From Plumapathes pennacea (lineage: Eukaryota; Cnidaria; Anthozoa; Antipatharia; Myriopathidae): 64,000 nt of DNA. Within the stretch, counting starts at the first letter, position 1. Each line of letters starts with the position of its first letter. The DNA lies in NCBI GenBank assembly GCA_964036295.1, contig OZ038464.1, forward strand, positions 26,548,508 to 26,612,507, written 5' to 3'. Made by a program: the position numbers and the translations under genes. Positions 45,462-57,700 of this stretch are shown piece after piece. The notes beneath the pieces were generated by a model. It saw only the letters and a list, made by a program, of their open reading frames with translations, was not told the origin of the DNA and made no database searches.

Positions 45462-46914
45462 ATGGACGAAGAGCCACGTTTTGAACTCGATTTAGGTCTG
45501 AATGCTTTCGAAAACTACATTCCGGATTGGAGCAAAGAACCGGAGTGTTCTGATGAAGAACTTCTAGCTTGTGCTGAGGTTGCCGAGGCCGAACTAGAGA
45601 AAAGTGGTCGCTTCGCTACGCTCAATAACAATGAGCTACAGAATATTGTGACAAATGCGGACTCCAAAGGGACAAAAAGAAATACAAAATGGTTTGTGAA
45701 GGCATTTGAAGGTAAATATCAGTTTATTTTTCCTGGTGTTTTTACATGACCTATTAACTGAATATAAACACGAACTAAAAGTTTGTACGTACCTCGCTTT
45801 TACAGATTGGTGTAGCGAGAGGGGCATCAAGAAAACCCTTTTCAACATGACGGTCGCTGAGCTGGACGAAAATCTTCGCAGGTTCTATGCAGAAGCGAGA
45901 ACCAAATCAGGCGAGGAATACAGCCGATCCTCGCTCCTGGGTTTCAGAAACTCGGTAGAGCGCCACTTCAATGCCAGTGGGCGATCTTTGAAACTGACGA
46001 AGAATCCGGCTTTTAGCCGAAGCAACAAAATGTTGGAGTCAAAGTTAAAATCCATACGCAGAGCGGGGAAGGAAAACATAAAACACAAGCCAGTAATCGA
46101 GTCTGAAGACCTACTGAAGCTGAAGAACAGCCCCTTCATGGATCACAGTACGCCCGACGGACTCCTTCGGAAGGTTTGGTTCACTGTCACTCTGCACTGG
46201 TGTCGCCGAGGTTGCGAAGGACAGCGTTCACTTCGCAGTTCCAGCTTTCAGTTTAAGAAGGACGCAGACGGGACTGATTATGCAACCATGACACACGAGG
46301 AACTAACAAAAAATCACCAAGGAGGATTTAATGACCGGCCCAGCGACGAAAGGCAGACCCGTCTGTACAGCACTGGAAGGGAAGGCGATGCATTTTCTTG
46401 CTTGAAAATGTACCTGTCTAAACTGAACCCCGCACAGGAAGCATTCTTCCAAAAACCGAAAACCAAGTTCGAATGGTCGGATGCTGTTTGGTTCCAAAAC
46501 AAGCCTCTGGGGGTTAATCGTCTGTCGACGATTATGAAAGAAATCTCCTTGGGAGCTGGTTTGTCAAAAGTCTACACGAACCATTCTGTTCGTGCAACAG
46601 CCATTACCCTGTGGTCAGATGCGAGCGTTCCAGACCGCCACATCATGAGCATCTCTGGCCATGCTAATGAGCAAAGTTTGGCGAGCTATAACAGACGGCC
46701 CTCCAAAACTCAGCTGAAGAATTGCTCAGAAATTATTTCACGTGCTCTCGAGCAAGGTGGTCAAGCTCCGAGCCAAAGCGCAACCTTGTCTTCCAGCTCG
46801 TCAAGATCGGTGGCTGCGTTGGCGACAAATGGCTCCCTGAACGGGATTTTCAATTCTTGTAACATTGGCCAAGCACAGGTTTTTATCTTGCCACAAAACA
46901 CCTCTAATTCTTGA
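45462..46914 (+). CDS. Tyrosine recombinase of the DUF3504 / Crypton type
   Basis: Tyrosine recombinases cut and rejoin DNA through a covalent 3'-phosphotyrosine; Cryptons use one to move as circles. Exons 45462-45711 and 45806-46914 (a 94-bp GT-AG intron) give 452 aa. The N-terminal part is acidic (MDEEPRFELDLGLNAFENY). A helical SAM-like/core-binding region follows (KWFVKAFEDWCSERG, AELDENLRRFYAEART, GFRNSVERHFN). The catalytic domain shows a first Arg in CRRGCEGQRSL, the H-x-x-R box in NHSVRATAITLWSDA, and a second His and terminal Tyr in SGHANEQSLASYNR. All key residues seem present. The mature start could be the earlier in-frame ATG at 45387, but 45462 gives a cleaner N-terminus. There is no second gene in the element. 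The family also gave rise to domesticated animal genes (KIAA1958, QRICH1, ZMYM). Confidence 0.88.
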
Positions 46915-47136
46915 ACAATTGTGCAAATTTTGCCGAACTTTCCTTGACTGAGTTTTGCCTTCTTAATTTATTCATGCTTCAAATGCTCACGTCAAACTGT
47001 CATTTTTTAGCCAATGAAATGTCTTGAAATTTAACGTTAACCAATCAGACAGCGTGAAAGTTATTGACAATGATTTTGTCAGATTGAATAAAGTGCAGTT
47101 TTAGTGCGTGTTTTCCCCGCGTCGTCGCTTGATTTT

Positions 47137-47338
47137 TGTTATTGTAAAAAACAAATTGACGTCAGTTTTTTATGTGTCTGTCCTCTTATTGATCATGAAA
47201 CGCGTCATAACATTGTCAAAAAGTTGCGGATCCACTCGGCGAAGCGCCTCGTGGATCCACAACTTTTTGACAATGTTATGACGCGTTTCATGATCAATAA
47301 GAGGACAGACACATAAAAAACTGACGTCAATTTGTTAA
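47137..47338 (-). repeat. Right terminal inverted repeat, self-palindromic
   Basis: Exact reverse complement of 45123-45324 by eye, including the outer TTAA (47335-47338) and the loop asymmetry (TCGGCGAAGCGCCTC). Confidence 0.9.
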
Positions 47339-47388
47339 TTATCCCATAAATCCGAAGAGCGCTTAAATGTTAAGCCGACTTTTTAAAA

Positions 47389-47485
47389 TACAGTGGAACC
47401 TCCCGTACCAATCGGTCATTTGGTAAGTTGTCGCAAGAGAGGTGGTCGTTCACGAGAGGTAGTCGCTCAGGAAGATTCCACTGTA
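47389..47485. mobile_element. Small MITE-like element with TACAGTGGAA ends
   Basis: Starts TACAGTGGAACCTCCCGTA and ends GGAAGATTCCACTGTA; the outer 10 bp are perfect inverted repeats. The interior has two inverted GTCGTTC/GTCGCTC-type phrases. It starts 51 bp past the recombinase element. Confidence 0.65.
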
Positions 47486-47989
47486 TGCACACAATTGTTA
47501 AATGAGGCTGCCATGCCGCTTCCAGCGTTCAGAAATAAAATGCCAAAGCTATAACTATCATCGCATACAGCGTTTGTAACTCCAGTTCAAGAGAATCTTG
47601 TTTTTAGGACACTGTAAAATTCACATTCATTATGTGTATGATGGGGTCATGATTTGAGTGCATTAGCCGTAGCTCTCTGCGTATCCCTCAGCCAGCATCC
47701 GCCTCCCCTCTACCGGCCAAGCCCACCAAAAGCGAAAAAGCTACAACCGCTTTTTTTTTTTTTTTTTTTTTTTTCTTTTCTTTTCTTTTTTTGCCAAGGG
47801 GAATTGCTTAGCGACCAGGCCAACATGGTCGGGTCAAGTCAACTAATTGACACCTAATCTGATCATGAGGCTCATGACATGTAAACATTCTACACTTTTC
47901 ACACTTTATCACACGATGAATGGCTCTGTTGCTTCATAAGCAAAAGCCGAAATTGTTTGGCAAGGATACGATAATCCCGGCAACTTTTA

Positions 47990-48074
<85 letters not shown>

Positions 48075-48080
48075 AAAAAA
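47990..48080 (+). repeat. Poly-A followed by (TAA)n
   Basis: About 48 A residues, then TAATAATAA and AAATAAATAA. Could be the tail of an old retroposed sequence or a simple repeat; no source gene is recognisable upstream. Confidence 0.85.
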
Positions 48081-48745
48081 CAAAAAAAAATTAAGTTTAA
48101 AGAAAACCTCGTACACTAGACGAGTCGACTTTTGTCAATATTTGTCATAAGAGTTTCAGCTGTGATCAATGCGGGGGATGATAGATAGATCTTTTCAGTT
48201 TGAATAAGTTGTGAAAGTTAAAAATCAACTTGAGCGACAGGTGACCATCGCGCGAAATAAACCAATTCGTCGTTTTTTCAGTTCTTTTACCTCAGAAATG
48301 ATTACTGTATTCCCAGAGCTGTGTTCTTTAGGATGAAATTATGTTGATCCAAGCAGTTCAGGATTTGCATGTGACTTCAGTAATTGTCTTACATGTTTAC
48401 ATAAGAACTGCTCTACCACTGCTTATTACTTCGTCACTTTAGTTCTGACAACCTTAAGTAGTTTCAGTTAACTCCGATTCTCGGCAACAAGGGTGTTTTT
48501 GTTATATCTTATTTTTGGAGACTGCTAAGAGTTGATTCTCCATGAAGCAGGGTACGTATGACATATGACATTTGATTGGGCCTACCCCACCATAAACTAA
48601 GGAAAAATGATACCAACCAATAGAAAGGATCTGTCTTAGCTGTCAATCCCGCATTATGACGCGAAAAAATTACTTACAAACCATCTATTTATACAACCTG
48701 GTGTGTCAACTGAATCAGCAGGCAGAGAATCGCATCGTTCTTAAA

Positions 48746-50416
48746 ATGAATTTGTCCAACAACATTTCATCTGGTAATTCAACCGGGATAAAAAATGCTG
48801 AAGATGAATGGGTGGGTATTCTTGAGGCGGTCTTGCTGGGTGTCATCCTCCTCGCCGCTGTCTTAGGTAATGCGATGGTCTGTACGGTGGTTTATAGACG
48901 AAGAGAACTCCGCCGAACTGTGACGCATGTCTTCATCGTGAGTTTAGCAGTTACGGACATATCCGTTGCGCTGCTTTGTATGCCGTTTTCCATTGTTACC
49001 GCCGCCACCCAGATGTGGACCTACAGCGTCGCTCTGTGCCAGTTGAACGGCCTTCTCAACGTGTTCTTTCTGCTAGCGTCCATCCTCACGCTAACTGCCA
49101 TCAGCGTGTACAAGTATATTCGCGTTGTCAAGCCTGTGCACTGTCTCCTCACACAGAGGAGAGCGCTGATCGGTCTGGCGTGCGTGTGGGTTTTGGCTCT
49201 CTTCACCGCTGTATCTCCGCTCATGGGCTGGAACAGGTACGAACACATCGAAGGGAGGACGCAATGCTCACTCAAAGTACCCCAGAATGCAGCCGAGTTA
49301 ACAAACTGCCTATTTGTCATCATTTGCGGCTTTGTCGTCCCACTCGGCGTAATGTCCTTCTCTTACCACAAGATCTTTCACACCGTTAGGACGCACACCA
49401 GGCGGGTCCGTACGAGTCAGGTGTTTGATAAGCACGAAATGAGCGCGTTTCTCAGCGAGAAGCGCGTAACAATAACACTCTTTATTATTCTGGCCGTTTT
49501 CCTTGGTTGTTGGGCTCCCTTCTCTGTTCTCACCATCTACGCTACTATCACGCGCAAGGAGCTTCCTAAGCATTTCTCCGTGGCTGCTTATTGGTTAGGG
49601 TTCCTAAATTCCGCGCTCAATCCTGTCATTTACGCCCTTCGAACGAAAGAATTCCGAGACGGTTATCGGGAAATACTCGGCACAGTGCTCCCTTGTTGCT
49701 TTAACAAGAGCGTAAGGCGTACGATCAATACGACTTTCAAGTGGAGCCAAGCTGATCAGCGAAGCCGCCGAAGTTCTGCTGCCGTGAACTGCCAGGGGCT
49801 TACAAAAGCGAACAGTGTAAGTGCTGAGGGAACCTTCGCACGAGAGAGAAAGCGCACCGCGACAAACGATTTTACTTTACAAGAGGAAGACATCGCTTTG
49901 GACGAAGGACCTTGTCCTGGCGATGCAAATCGAGATAAAGCAGAGATAAATGATCAAAAAAGAACAAACGAGCGTGCGAACATACCCGCTGAAAGTCAAG
50001 ATTCTTTGGGTCTGAACAAATACGAAGCTACAGCCACTTCTAACGACTCGAACCTGCCTGTCGCACAGAGGGGGATTTCAAACAGATGTTTTGCTGGAGA
50101 CAATGGGGAAGCGATGGAGAGAGGGATCGAGTACTCGAACAAAAAGGACAACGAAACTACATCCCCGGACCAGTTAAACACTCGAGCAAGAAAGCGATCG
50201 CATAGCGACTCAGCAGTCAAGTGTCGAAAGCAGCGAGGAGGACGCGAGAACAGTAGCAGCTTCAGACACACTGGGAGAGCGACTGTTTATTCCACTTGTA
50301 AACCGTGCTCTAAAAACATTAACGAAGACAGCGAAGGAGCTCACAGTTTGACGTATTCCGCTGCGACTATTTCAGGTCCGGATTTCTCAAACTCAGAGGT
50401 TGTTGAGTTCGTTTAA
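48746..50416 (+). CDS. Rhodopsin-class (class A) G-protein-coupled receptor, single exon
   Basis: The 556-aa receptor sits in the plasma membrane; the ligand is unknown. The N-terminus has three N-glycosylation sites (N2, N6, N11). Seven hydrophobic segments follow: TM1 ends LLAAVLGNAMVC with the GN motif, TM2 has SLAVTDISVALL, TM3 begins at the disulfide Cys in YSVALCQL, TM6 has FLGCWAPF, and TM7 has LNSALNPVIYALR (NPxxY). The DRY box is replaced by YKY at about residues 122-124 (TAISVYKYIRV). MGWNRYEHIEGRTQC in loop 2 gives the second Cys. A palmitoylation-like CC follows helix 8, then a 190-residue polar tail. It resembles amine, adenosine and opsin-like orphan receptors of cnidarians. An upstream in-frame ATG at 48656 exists; 48746 is preferred for the short glycosylated N-terminus. 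Confidence 0.9.
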   Translation: MNLSNNISSGNSTGIKNAEDEWVGILEAVLLGVILLAAVLGNAMVCTVVYRRRELRRTVTHVFIVSLAVTDISVALLCMPFSIVTAATQMWTYSVALCQLNGLLNVFFLLASILTLTAISVYKYIRVVKPVHCLLTQRRALIGLACVWVLALFTAVSPLMGWNRYEHIEGRTQCSLKVPQNAAELTNCLFVIICGFVVPLGVMSFSYHKIFHTVRTHTRRVRTSQVFDKHEMSAFLSEKRVTITLFIILAVFLGCWAPFSVLTIYATITRKELPKHFSVAAYWLGFLNSALNPVIYALRTKEFRDGYREILGTVLPCCFNKSVRRTINTTFKWSQADQRSRRSSAAVNCQGLTKANSVSAEGTFARERKRTATNDFTLQEEDIALDEGPCPGDANRDKAEINDQKRTNERANIPAESQDSLGLNKYEATATSNDSNLPVAQRGISNRCFAGDNGEAMERGIEYSNKKDNETTSPDQLNTRARKRSHSDSAVKCRKQRGGRENSSSFRHTGRATVYSTCKPCSKNINEDSEGAHSLTYSAATISGPDFSNSEVVEFV

Positions 50417-53400
50417 ATCTTTCGGCTGCCGGAGCCGGAAGGTTTGACTCCACTTAGATCGACTCACCAATCCTACTTTGAATTTGTCAAATGAAACTTT
50501 GTGACATTGCAGCAGGCAGCGGGTTTTTGTTTGAAGTCAGTTTAACTTGGAAAAGCAAACATAAACACAATCTGACGGAGAAGGACTTATGCATATGACT
50601 GATCCGGCCTTGTAGTAACTTTTGCTTAAACTGCTTCCTTCTGAAAACTGCGATATCGTGTTCACTTTGGGTAAAGTTTTTGCAAGAGAAGTGTAAACAT
50701 TTGGAATTTTGCTAACTCTACCCTATATTCAAATTCGATACTCGTTTTTTCGTAATAACTTCTCTCTGTTTATCCACCAGTCTACTCGACCAATTGCCTC
50801 AACACAAGCCGATTTGTTAGTTAAAAGGGTTCTGTTTGGAAAGGATTACTTTTCTGACCCGTTTTGATCTCGAGCACTAACAGAAAGATCGATGAAAGGA
50901 CTAACGTTGTTTATTTAGGCTAAAACAACGACAAAAGCATAAAAGAAACCCATCTATAAACAATGAGCAATGGAAGCCAACACGTACTTTGTTCCCACTT
51001 TGTAGCAAATATTAAAGGAAACAAGCCTTCATAAGTTTATATATTGCATTTGGACTGAATAAAAGCGTCGTAGTAAACTAAATAAACATGTGATAAACCA
51101 CGTAAGGAAACCGTGAGAAAAGCAATCCTGGAGATAAAAGTTTAGTTCGGATCAAAGCAAAGCAAGACACAATAATAATATAATAAAATATAATAATTAT
51201 AATGCGAAATGAAAATAGGGCAAAATTGGGAAAATCAACTCGAAAATCAAAAATCAAAAAAAAGTGGCCAAGAAATAGACGAAAGAAATTGGGTCCTGCG
51301 CCAGGAACGCTCTTTTCCTATTTACAACCCTATAATCACACTCCGATTAGGTTTTTTTGAAGGAGGGTTTTCAACGGGTTGATGATTGTGTGTTAACCTG
51401 TGGAGGGGGCGTAATTAAAGAAAGAGTGGCCATCTTGAATACCGTGTGGGAGAAATGCGTCACTGTGACGTCAGTAACGAGGATTTCCTTCCGGGAGTGA
51501 ATTACTTTTTTGTCTTGTTGATAAAGTTTAATATAGCGTAATTTAGTTTCCATCTGATTCTTTTTCCGGATCTAAATGAAATATTCGGTGTAATCATTAA
51601 ATTTCCATTTCGTTGATTTTGGAAAAGTGGCTAGTTCTCCGTAACTACCTCTTTGGAATCATTATTAAACAAATTGATATATACTGCAGAACACAAATTA
51701 AATATCTTGTGTAAGCACAATCTTACGTTCGGAAATTGAAACTGCATGGGTGTCATGAATTTAGGATCCCACGTTGTCGAAATGGAAACACTAATTATTT
51801 GATAGATGTACTGCAAATCGTTTTGAATGATTATACTTGTGGAAATTAAAAAAATTCTACAAGTGTCTTCTGTTATACAAATGCTTTCCTAAAGGAAACT
51901 CGCGACGGGAAATAATAATATATGGAATTAGTGTTAGCCCAGAACATATAATATAGTATATCGATATACAGTTGTTCACAGTGAACTCTAGAACGGCTGG
52001 ATTAACCTCAATCAAACTTTTTGTGGTAATTCGTTGTTAATATCCCCGCGGATATTTTATTTACCGAAACTGATGTCCGTCTCAGCCAAAGAGAAGCGAA
52101 AAAGTCCAGTTCAGGAAATCTATATTAGCGTGGGAGCCATCGCCATGATCACTGCTTAAGCTCCTTGGAAGTAAAAAGGAAAACTCACTCGAATCGACTC
52201 GCGACTCGTCGATCTTTTTTATAAATATTTGCCCTGGAAAACGTTTACAAGGGCAGCTGCAACATGCCATCTCATAGTGTAAAGATAAATAGATACGTGA
52301 ACTCTAAGTACGCACTTCAGTGTGTTTAAACAGATCGGTTGTGTCCTTCTATTGGCCACTTCTGCTACGGAGTCGGACGTGGAAGCGGAAGCTGAAGCTG
52401 GAGAGGCTGCAGCCTTGCTATGACTTTTTTTCTTTTTCTTTAAACAAATACGAAGCAGGGTACACGCGGGTAAGTCTTGATTAAAACACCTCAATCATCA
52501 AGGCTGCAGCCTTGCTATAACTTTTTTCTCTTTTAAACAAATACGAAGCAGGGTACACGCGGGTAAGTCTTGATTAAAACTCCACCTCAATCATCAAGGC
52601 TGCAGCCTTGCTATAACTTTTTTCTTTTTTAAACAAATACGAAGCAGGGTACACGCGGGCAAGTCTTGATTAAAAACACCTCAATAAAATGGAACATAAA
52701 AAATAATTTGTTCACTGCTGTATCTTAGTAAGTCAATCAAATTTATATTTTAAAAGCGTAATACATTTCTAGCTGGGTCAGTTGTTCAAATCACGATTCA
52801 CCTTATTCCGGGTTAGGTCTCAAACTATTGTCTCGTCTGAAAATGGGAATCTTTATCGCTTACAATACAACATTTTTGATATGTTTTGAGCCAGAACAAG
52901 CTGCAATCATACAGTGCAGTTTATTGGCCAAGAGGTCGAGAGAAAGAATTTGGTTAATCTTGGATTTTGAACAACCGGTGCGTAGCTCTATTATTTAAGT
53001 CCTAGTTAATCCTAGTTATCGTAGCTCTATTATTTAAATCCTATTTAAAACAAGTCGACCATAGTGAATGACGCTTGTGACAGTTGTTTAACTAATTATT
53101 TGTTTTAAACAATTTCAAAACGAGGCCTAGTCCGATAACTAAAAAGGTATGTGGTAATAAAACAATGATAGTCACAATAACGTTATTATCATCATCATTA
53201 TGCACGTAACATGAGCTGTCCCGTCTCACGAGTTGCTGTGAATTTCGTATTTCTAGTCATACAAAGTCACATAAATCATGTAACTTCAATAATGATAATT
53301 ATACAATTTCATATGATAATAATATAGTCAGTTCTTCGAAACAGGAACAATGCGCTTTCCACTTTACAAAACCTGATATATACACACACGGGGAAATGGA

Positions 53401-54720
53401 TATAACACGAGAGAAGTGTATGGTGGAAATACACAAGCTAAGTGTTTAGAACAAGCTATAGAGCGGCTTTTGGATAATTGTCGAAAGTAATTATACGATT
53501 GCTTTGGTTTTGCGTTTCCTTACGCTTTTGGATTGGTTAAAACAAGTTAAGCAGCATTCTCAGCCAGTCAGAAACAACAACAACAACAACCACAACAACA
53601 AAATCAGATTAGAATGTGATCACGCAAGCAAGGAGGTAGCCCTGGCAAATTCTCGCGTGCACTGTTTATTTGTCTCTTCTGAAAGATCTCTTATCAAAGT
53701 AAAACCAGTCGCAAATACTTTGAATTCTGGTTGGTTGAAAGTGTTTTACTTTTGGAAGCGTTCTGGCTTCTGGTTGGTTGAAAGTGTTTTCTCACAGCCT
53801 TTGTGATTGGCTCTGCAATGCCTTACGGGTTTGGTTTTCGAACATCGACCAAAAACCGCTCTACGAAAGAGAAAAGCGTCTCATCTTTCTTTTATAAAAT
53901 AAATACAAATGAATACAAGACGCGTTTTTTTTCCCGCCCGGTTTTCTGAAATATTTTCTGAAATATTTTCCGCGGACTTTTGACTGAAGGAGTTGAAATA
54001 CGATAATTGCAAAGACAGATATTTTTTCAGTCGTTTCTACGACAGAATTAACTATCGGAACACTTAGTATAGTACAAAAATAAGATGTCGGAAAATAGCT
54101 GCACGCCAGCGTTATACGTAAGTTCATCAAAAATATTTTTAGCCAATCACATCGCGCGCGTTCTAATTAACTATTATCATTTGTTAACTTATATTATTTC
54201 TATCATTTTATCGCATAATTTATAACAACCGATTTGTTATCAGTAGTAGCCCAAACAGTTGAACATGTTCATGCATGTGGCTCCAGGATTAATCTTAGAT
54301 GAGGCATACTCTTGATTTTAGTTTTCTTTGGCAACATTTGTTAATGAGACTAAATCGGTAAGACCGGGTTTGAGCGCGGTCCCGGGTGCATACTTTCCCG
54401 GACAGTTTTGAATTCAAGTCTCCCTGAAGGGCATTTCCTGCATTTTCAGGGTACGTTTGAGGACAGTTAATGGCTCTTTGCATTTTTTTTAATGCGGGTG
54501 ATTAAATTGTGAAATCGGTAAACGGTAACATAGTATCGCAGAAATACGCCATTTCTTTGTTTACCTTCTGTATGTTTTAAAAAGAGGCCTAGTGAAAGAT
54601 ATTTCATTTGAAAATGAATCTAGTTTGCATGAAAAGGAACATGCGAGAACAAATTTCGTATGCACTGGTCGCACACGTCTAAAATTGATGTTACTATGTA
54701 ACACGCTGATCACGTGCTGA
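50417..54720. other. 4.3-kb intergenic region GPCR / GalNAc-transferase B
   Basis: No gene recognised on either strand. Contains the GPCR 3' UTR, AT-rich DNA near 51160-51210, a triplicated 97-bp unit (52405-52686), a partial repeat shared with an FTCD intron (about 52915-52985) and a duplicated phrase TTCTGGTTGGTTGAAAGTGT (about 53728 and 53768). Confidence 0.6.
52405..52686 (+). repeat. Three tandem copies of a 96-97 bp unit
   Basis: Copies start at 52405, 52502 and 52598. Each has GGCTGCAGCCTTGCTAT, AACAAATACGAAGCAGGGTA and CACGCGGGTAAGTCTTGATT. They are nearly identical, so the duplication is recent. No coding role seen. Confidence 0.9.
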
Positions 54721-57700
54721 TCACGTGCTCTTGTACTTGGAAAACACCCACCGCTGACTCTTGCGTCCATCGCACGGATTCATGATGACGTACTGTTCGC
54801 CATCCTCCCCGCGATCGAGACATTGTTGCGTGGACACGTGTTTGATAAAACCCTGTGAGGACAGAACGGGTGCAGTCAGTACAGAATGTGCGCGACAATT
54901 GTGTCGCCGACACGGTGTGTCCATCTAACTGCGCGCAACAATTGTATCGTAATCACCTAATTGCGTGCAATTGTGTCGTAATTACCTAACTGCGTGCAAC
55001 AATTGTATCACGTTCACCTAATTGCGTGCAACAATTGTATCATGTTCACCTAACTACGCGCAACAATTGTATCGTAATCACCTAATTGCGTGCAATTGTG
55101 TCGTAATCACCTAACTGCGTGCAACAATTGTACCATGTTCACCTAATTGCGTGCAACAATTGTGTCGTGTTCACCTAACTGCGCGCAACAATTGTATCGT
55201 AATCACCTAATTGCGCGCAACAATTGTGTCGTAATCACCTAATTGCGCGCAACAATTGTGTCGTAATCACCTAATTGCGGGCAACAATATTGTATCATGT
55301 TCACCTAATTGCGTGCAATAATTGTGTCGTGTTCACCTAACTGCGCGCAACAAATTGTGTCGTAATCACTTAATTGCGCGCAACAATTGTATTCTTCCGC
55401 GCAACAATTTGATCGTGTGACCACCTAACTACGTGCGAACATTGCGCATGTAGCCGGACCTTAAATCTATTCGTAGAGCATTTGGTAATTACAGTACTAA
55501 AAAAGCCTCCTACAAAGAGTCGGCAGAGTACATACGGCTTTCCTGTCGTGTTCCCACTTCTGATTGCCTCCCATGCCGTGGCACTTGAGTATGTCCACGG
55601 AGGCCCCGGGATGGGACTTGGATACGTCCACGCAGTTCTCGTCCTCAAACAGGATCTCTCCTCGAGACGACAACACAAACATTTGATTGCCACCCTGACC
55701 GTGACACATGTAAACGCCGAGACGCGCCGAATGCTCCGGTTTGGCGCCGAGAGAATCTAAACAGTGGCCACTGTTGGGATTGCGAACCTGTCAATAAAAG
55801 AATTCAACGGGAGCCCGTTAGACTGCGCGCTTGAAATTCTCAATGCGCCATGTTTCGGGGCCTCCAAAAACTGCAAATTAACGAATTTGCTAAGTGCCCG
55901 TTTGATACAGCGCTAAATGACGAGCTTTGATTGACATCAGATTTACGTTTTATTGAAGTAACTGATAACTGCCCGCAACAACATAATGGAATCAAATGCT
56001 AGTCCCAGTGAGAGCAACTTTTGGTAGATATTATATGCTTGCCTAAATTGTCTTACGCTCACCTCTCCGCTAGCCGGGGGGTTGATTTCCGGCATCTGAA
56101 CGTCTGGGTACACATTGTCGATATACCACTTGAAGCTGTGGCACTTGAGTCTCTCACGAAGTTTTACTCTCTCGCTAATATCTCCATACTCCATGTTCCT
56201 GGCTTGTGGCTTCTTGTTGTAGTACAGTTCCTTGTATTCGTCCATCCAGACTTCCGCCAACCTGTTGAAGTTCTTTGAGAGCGTCTTCTCTACTCCGTCA
56301 GGGAATTTGTACGGACTCGTGAACTTTCTGAAGACATGACCCACGCGAGAGCAAGGGACAATTTCCAATCGGCCACCGCACATCCAAACCTGAAACACAT
56401 GCAGATAGACTTGAACTCAAGCTTTAGTGAGGTAATAAGTTTAAAAACAATTTCATTCTACTCGTCTAGTAGCACGACAAATCAAGCACACACAGATTAT
56501 GCATCAAAATTTGTCCAAAACCCGGGCTTACATTTAGCGTCTCTGACGAGTTATCCGTCTGATAAAAAATGGCTGCGTGAGTCTGAAATGTCCGATCGAA
56601 AATGTATTTAAAAAATCTCAAAAATAATTTTAAATTGTTAAATACGGATTTCTTTACAAATTCAATTGATCAACAGCGTCAGATCCTTACTAACAATTCT
56701 AGAAACTAGTATATTGTTGAGATTTTTGAACTACATTTTCTATCGGAAATCTCAGACCTGCTCAATATTACTTTTTCCGCTAATATATACCGTACTATAC
56801 GGTTACTAATAACTCATCCAAATGGATAATTTGACTCTATTTATCAAATTTTTACTCCCGCAATAATTTCTCACTCATTCTAAGTCTCTTGGCTACTGTT
56901 TGGAATCATTATATATGTAATACAATGTTATTAAACTCGTCTTGCACCTACCCTAAACGACAGCTCTAAGTTTTCACCGCCCCAAATATCCATTTCTTCA
57001 TCATAGGACCCAATGTGAAAGAAATACTGCCTGTGGATTGAAAACAGGCCTCCCGCCATGGTAGGAGTTCTGAATATAAAGAAAGAACCGAAAAAGATGA
57101 ATGTGAAAGTGACCTTCGCAGTTATGAAGCAACTTAGGCAAAAGATAAGAATATAAAGAAAGCAACCGAGAAAGATCAGATCAGAACAGGGCCTAGACCT
57201 CATTTGAACACAATTTTTATCACAGCTCCTGTAGTCTTTTTCTGACCTGATTGGATCTGATGGATCATTTCTAAGCCTCTGCTCTTCAGGAGGAATTCCC
57301 TTCCATTTAAAAAACAGATCCCAGCTGAAACCCCCTCTCTGATCGGCATTGGTAGAGCCTTGATACGCAAAGTTGTCTGCATTGATGACTTCTATGGCTG
57401 GACAGACCACGTTGGAGCGATCTGCTGCAATCCTTGCCAAGAGCGGTTCTGCCCATCCAGGTGTGGCCTCACAGTGAGAGTCTAAAAAGGTAAGCACGTC
57501 CCCCTTGGCTTTCCGGGCACCCGACAGCCGTGCACGGACCAAGCCCTCTCGCTTGCCATTTCTTATCACTTGGACCTTACTCATCTGGGCCACATGTTCA
57601 TCCAAAGGTTCACCTAATCTGTCTATTGGGAAGGCAAAGTGGATTGTCAAGGTTTTGATTGCAGTATACATGTACATGTACATGTACTATACTTTACTAT

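Larger units (their letters stand above)
45123..47338. mobile_element. Complete tyrosine-recombinase transposon bounded by TTAA and 202-bp palindromic inverted repeats
   Basis: The two ends, 45123-45324 and 47137-47338, are exact inverted copies by eye over 202 bp including the outer TTAA. Each end is itself a palindrome with 86-bp arms and a 15-bp loop. Between them lies a two-exon gene for a DUF3504/Crypton-type tyrosine recombinase, on the plus strand. TTAA at both outer edges looks like a 4-bp target duplication. The identical ends and intact coding frame indicate a young, possibly active copy. It lies between two GalNAc-transferase genes, upstream of the GPCR. Confidence 0.85.
47339..48745. 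other. Region between the recombinase element and the GPCR
   Basis: No gene seen. Holds a 97-bp TACAGTGGAA element (47389-47485), a T-rich tract near 47750-47790, a poly-A tract of about 48 bases followed by (TAA)n at 47990-48080, and the upstream region of the GPCR. Confidence 0.6.

Noticed and set aside
54929-55440. Possible CRISPR-like array
   Set aside because: Repeats are contiguous with no unique spacers, and the context is an intron of an animal gene.
57601-57612. Alternative acceptor for GalNAc-transferase B exon 3 at the upstream CAG (ATAGACAG|ATTAG)
   Set aside because: It would place a TAG stop at the junction; the acceptor nine bases further on (ATTAG|GTGAAC) keeps frame.
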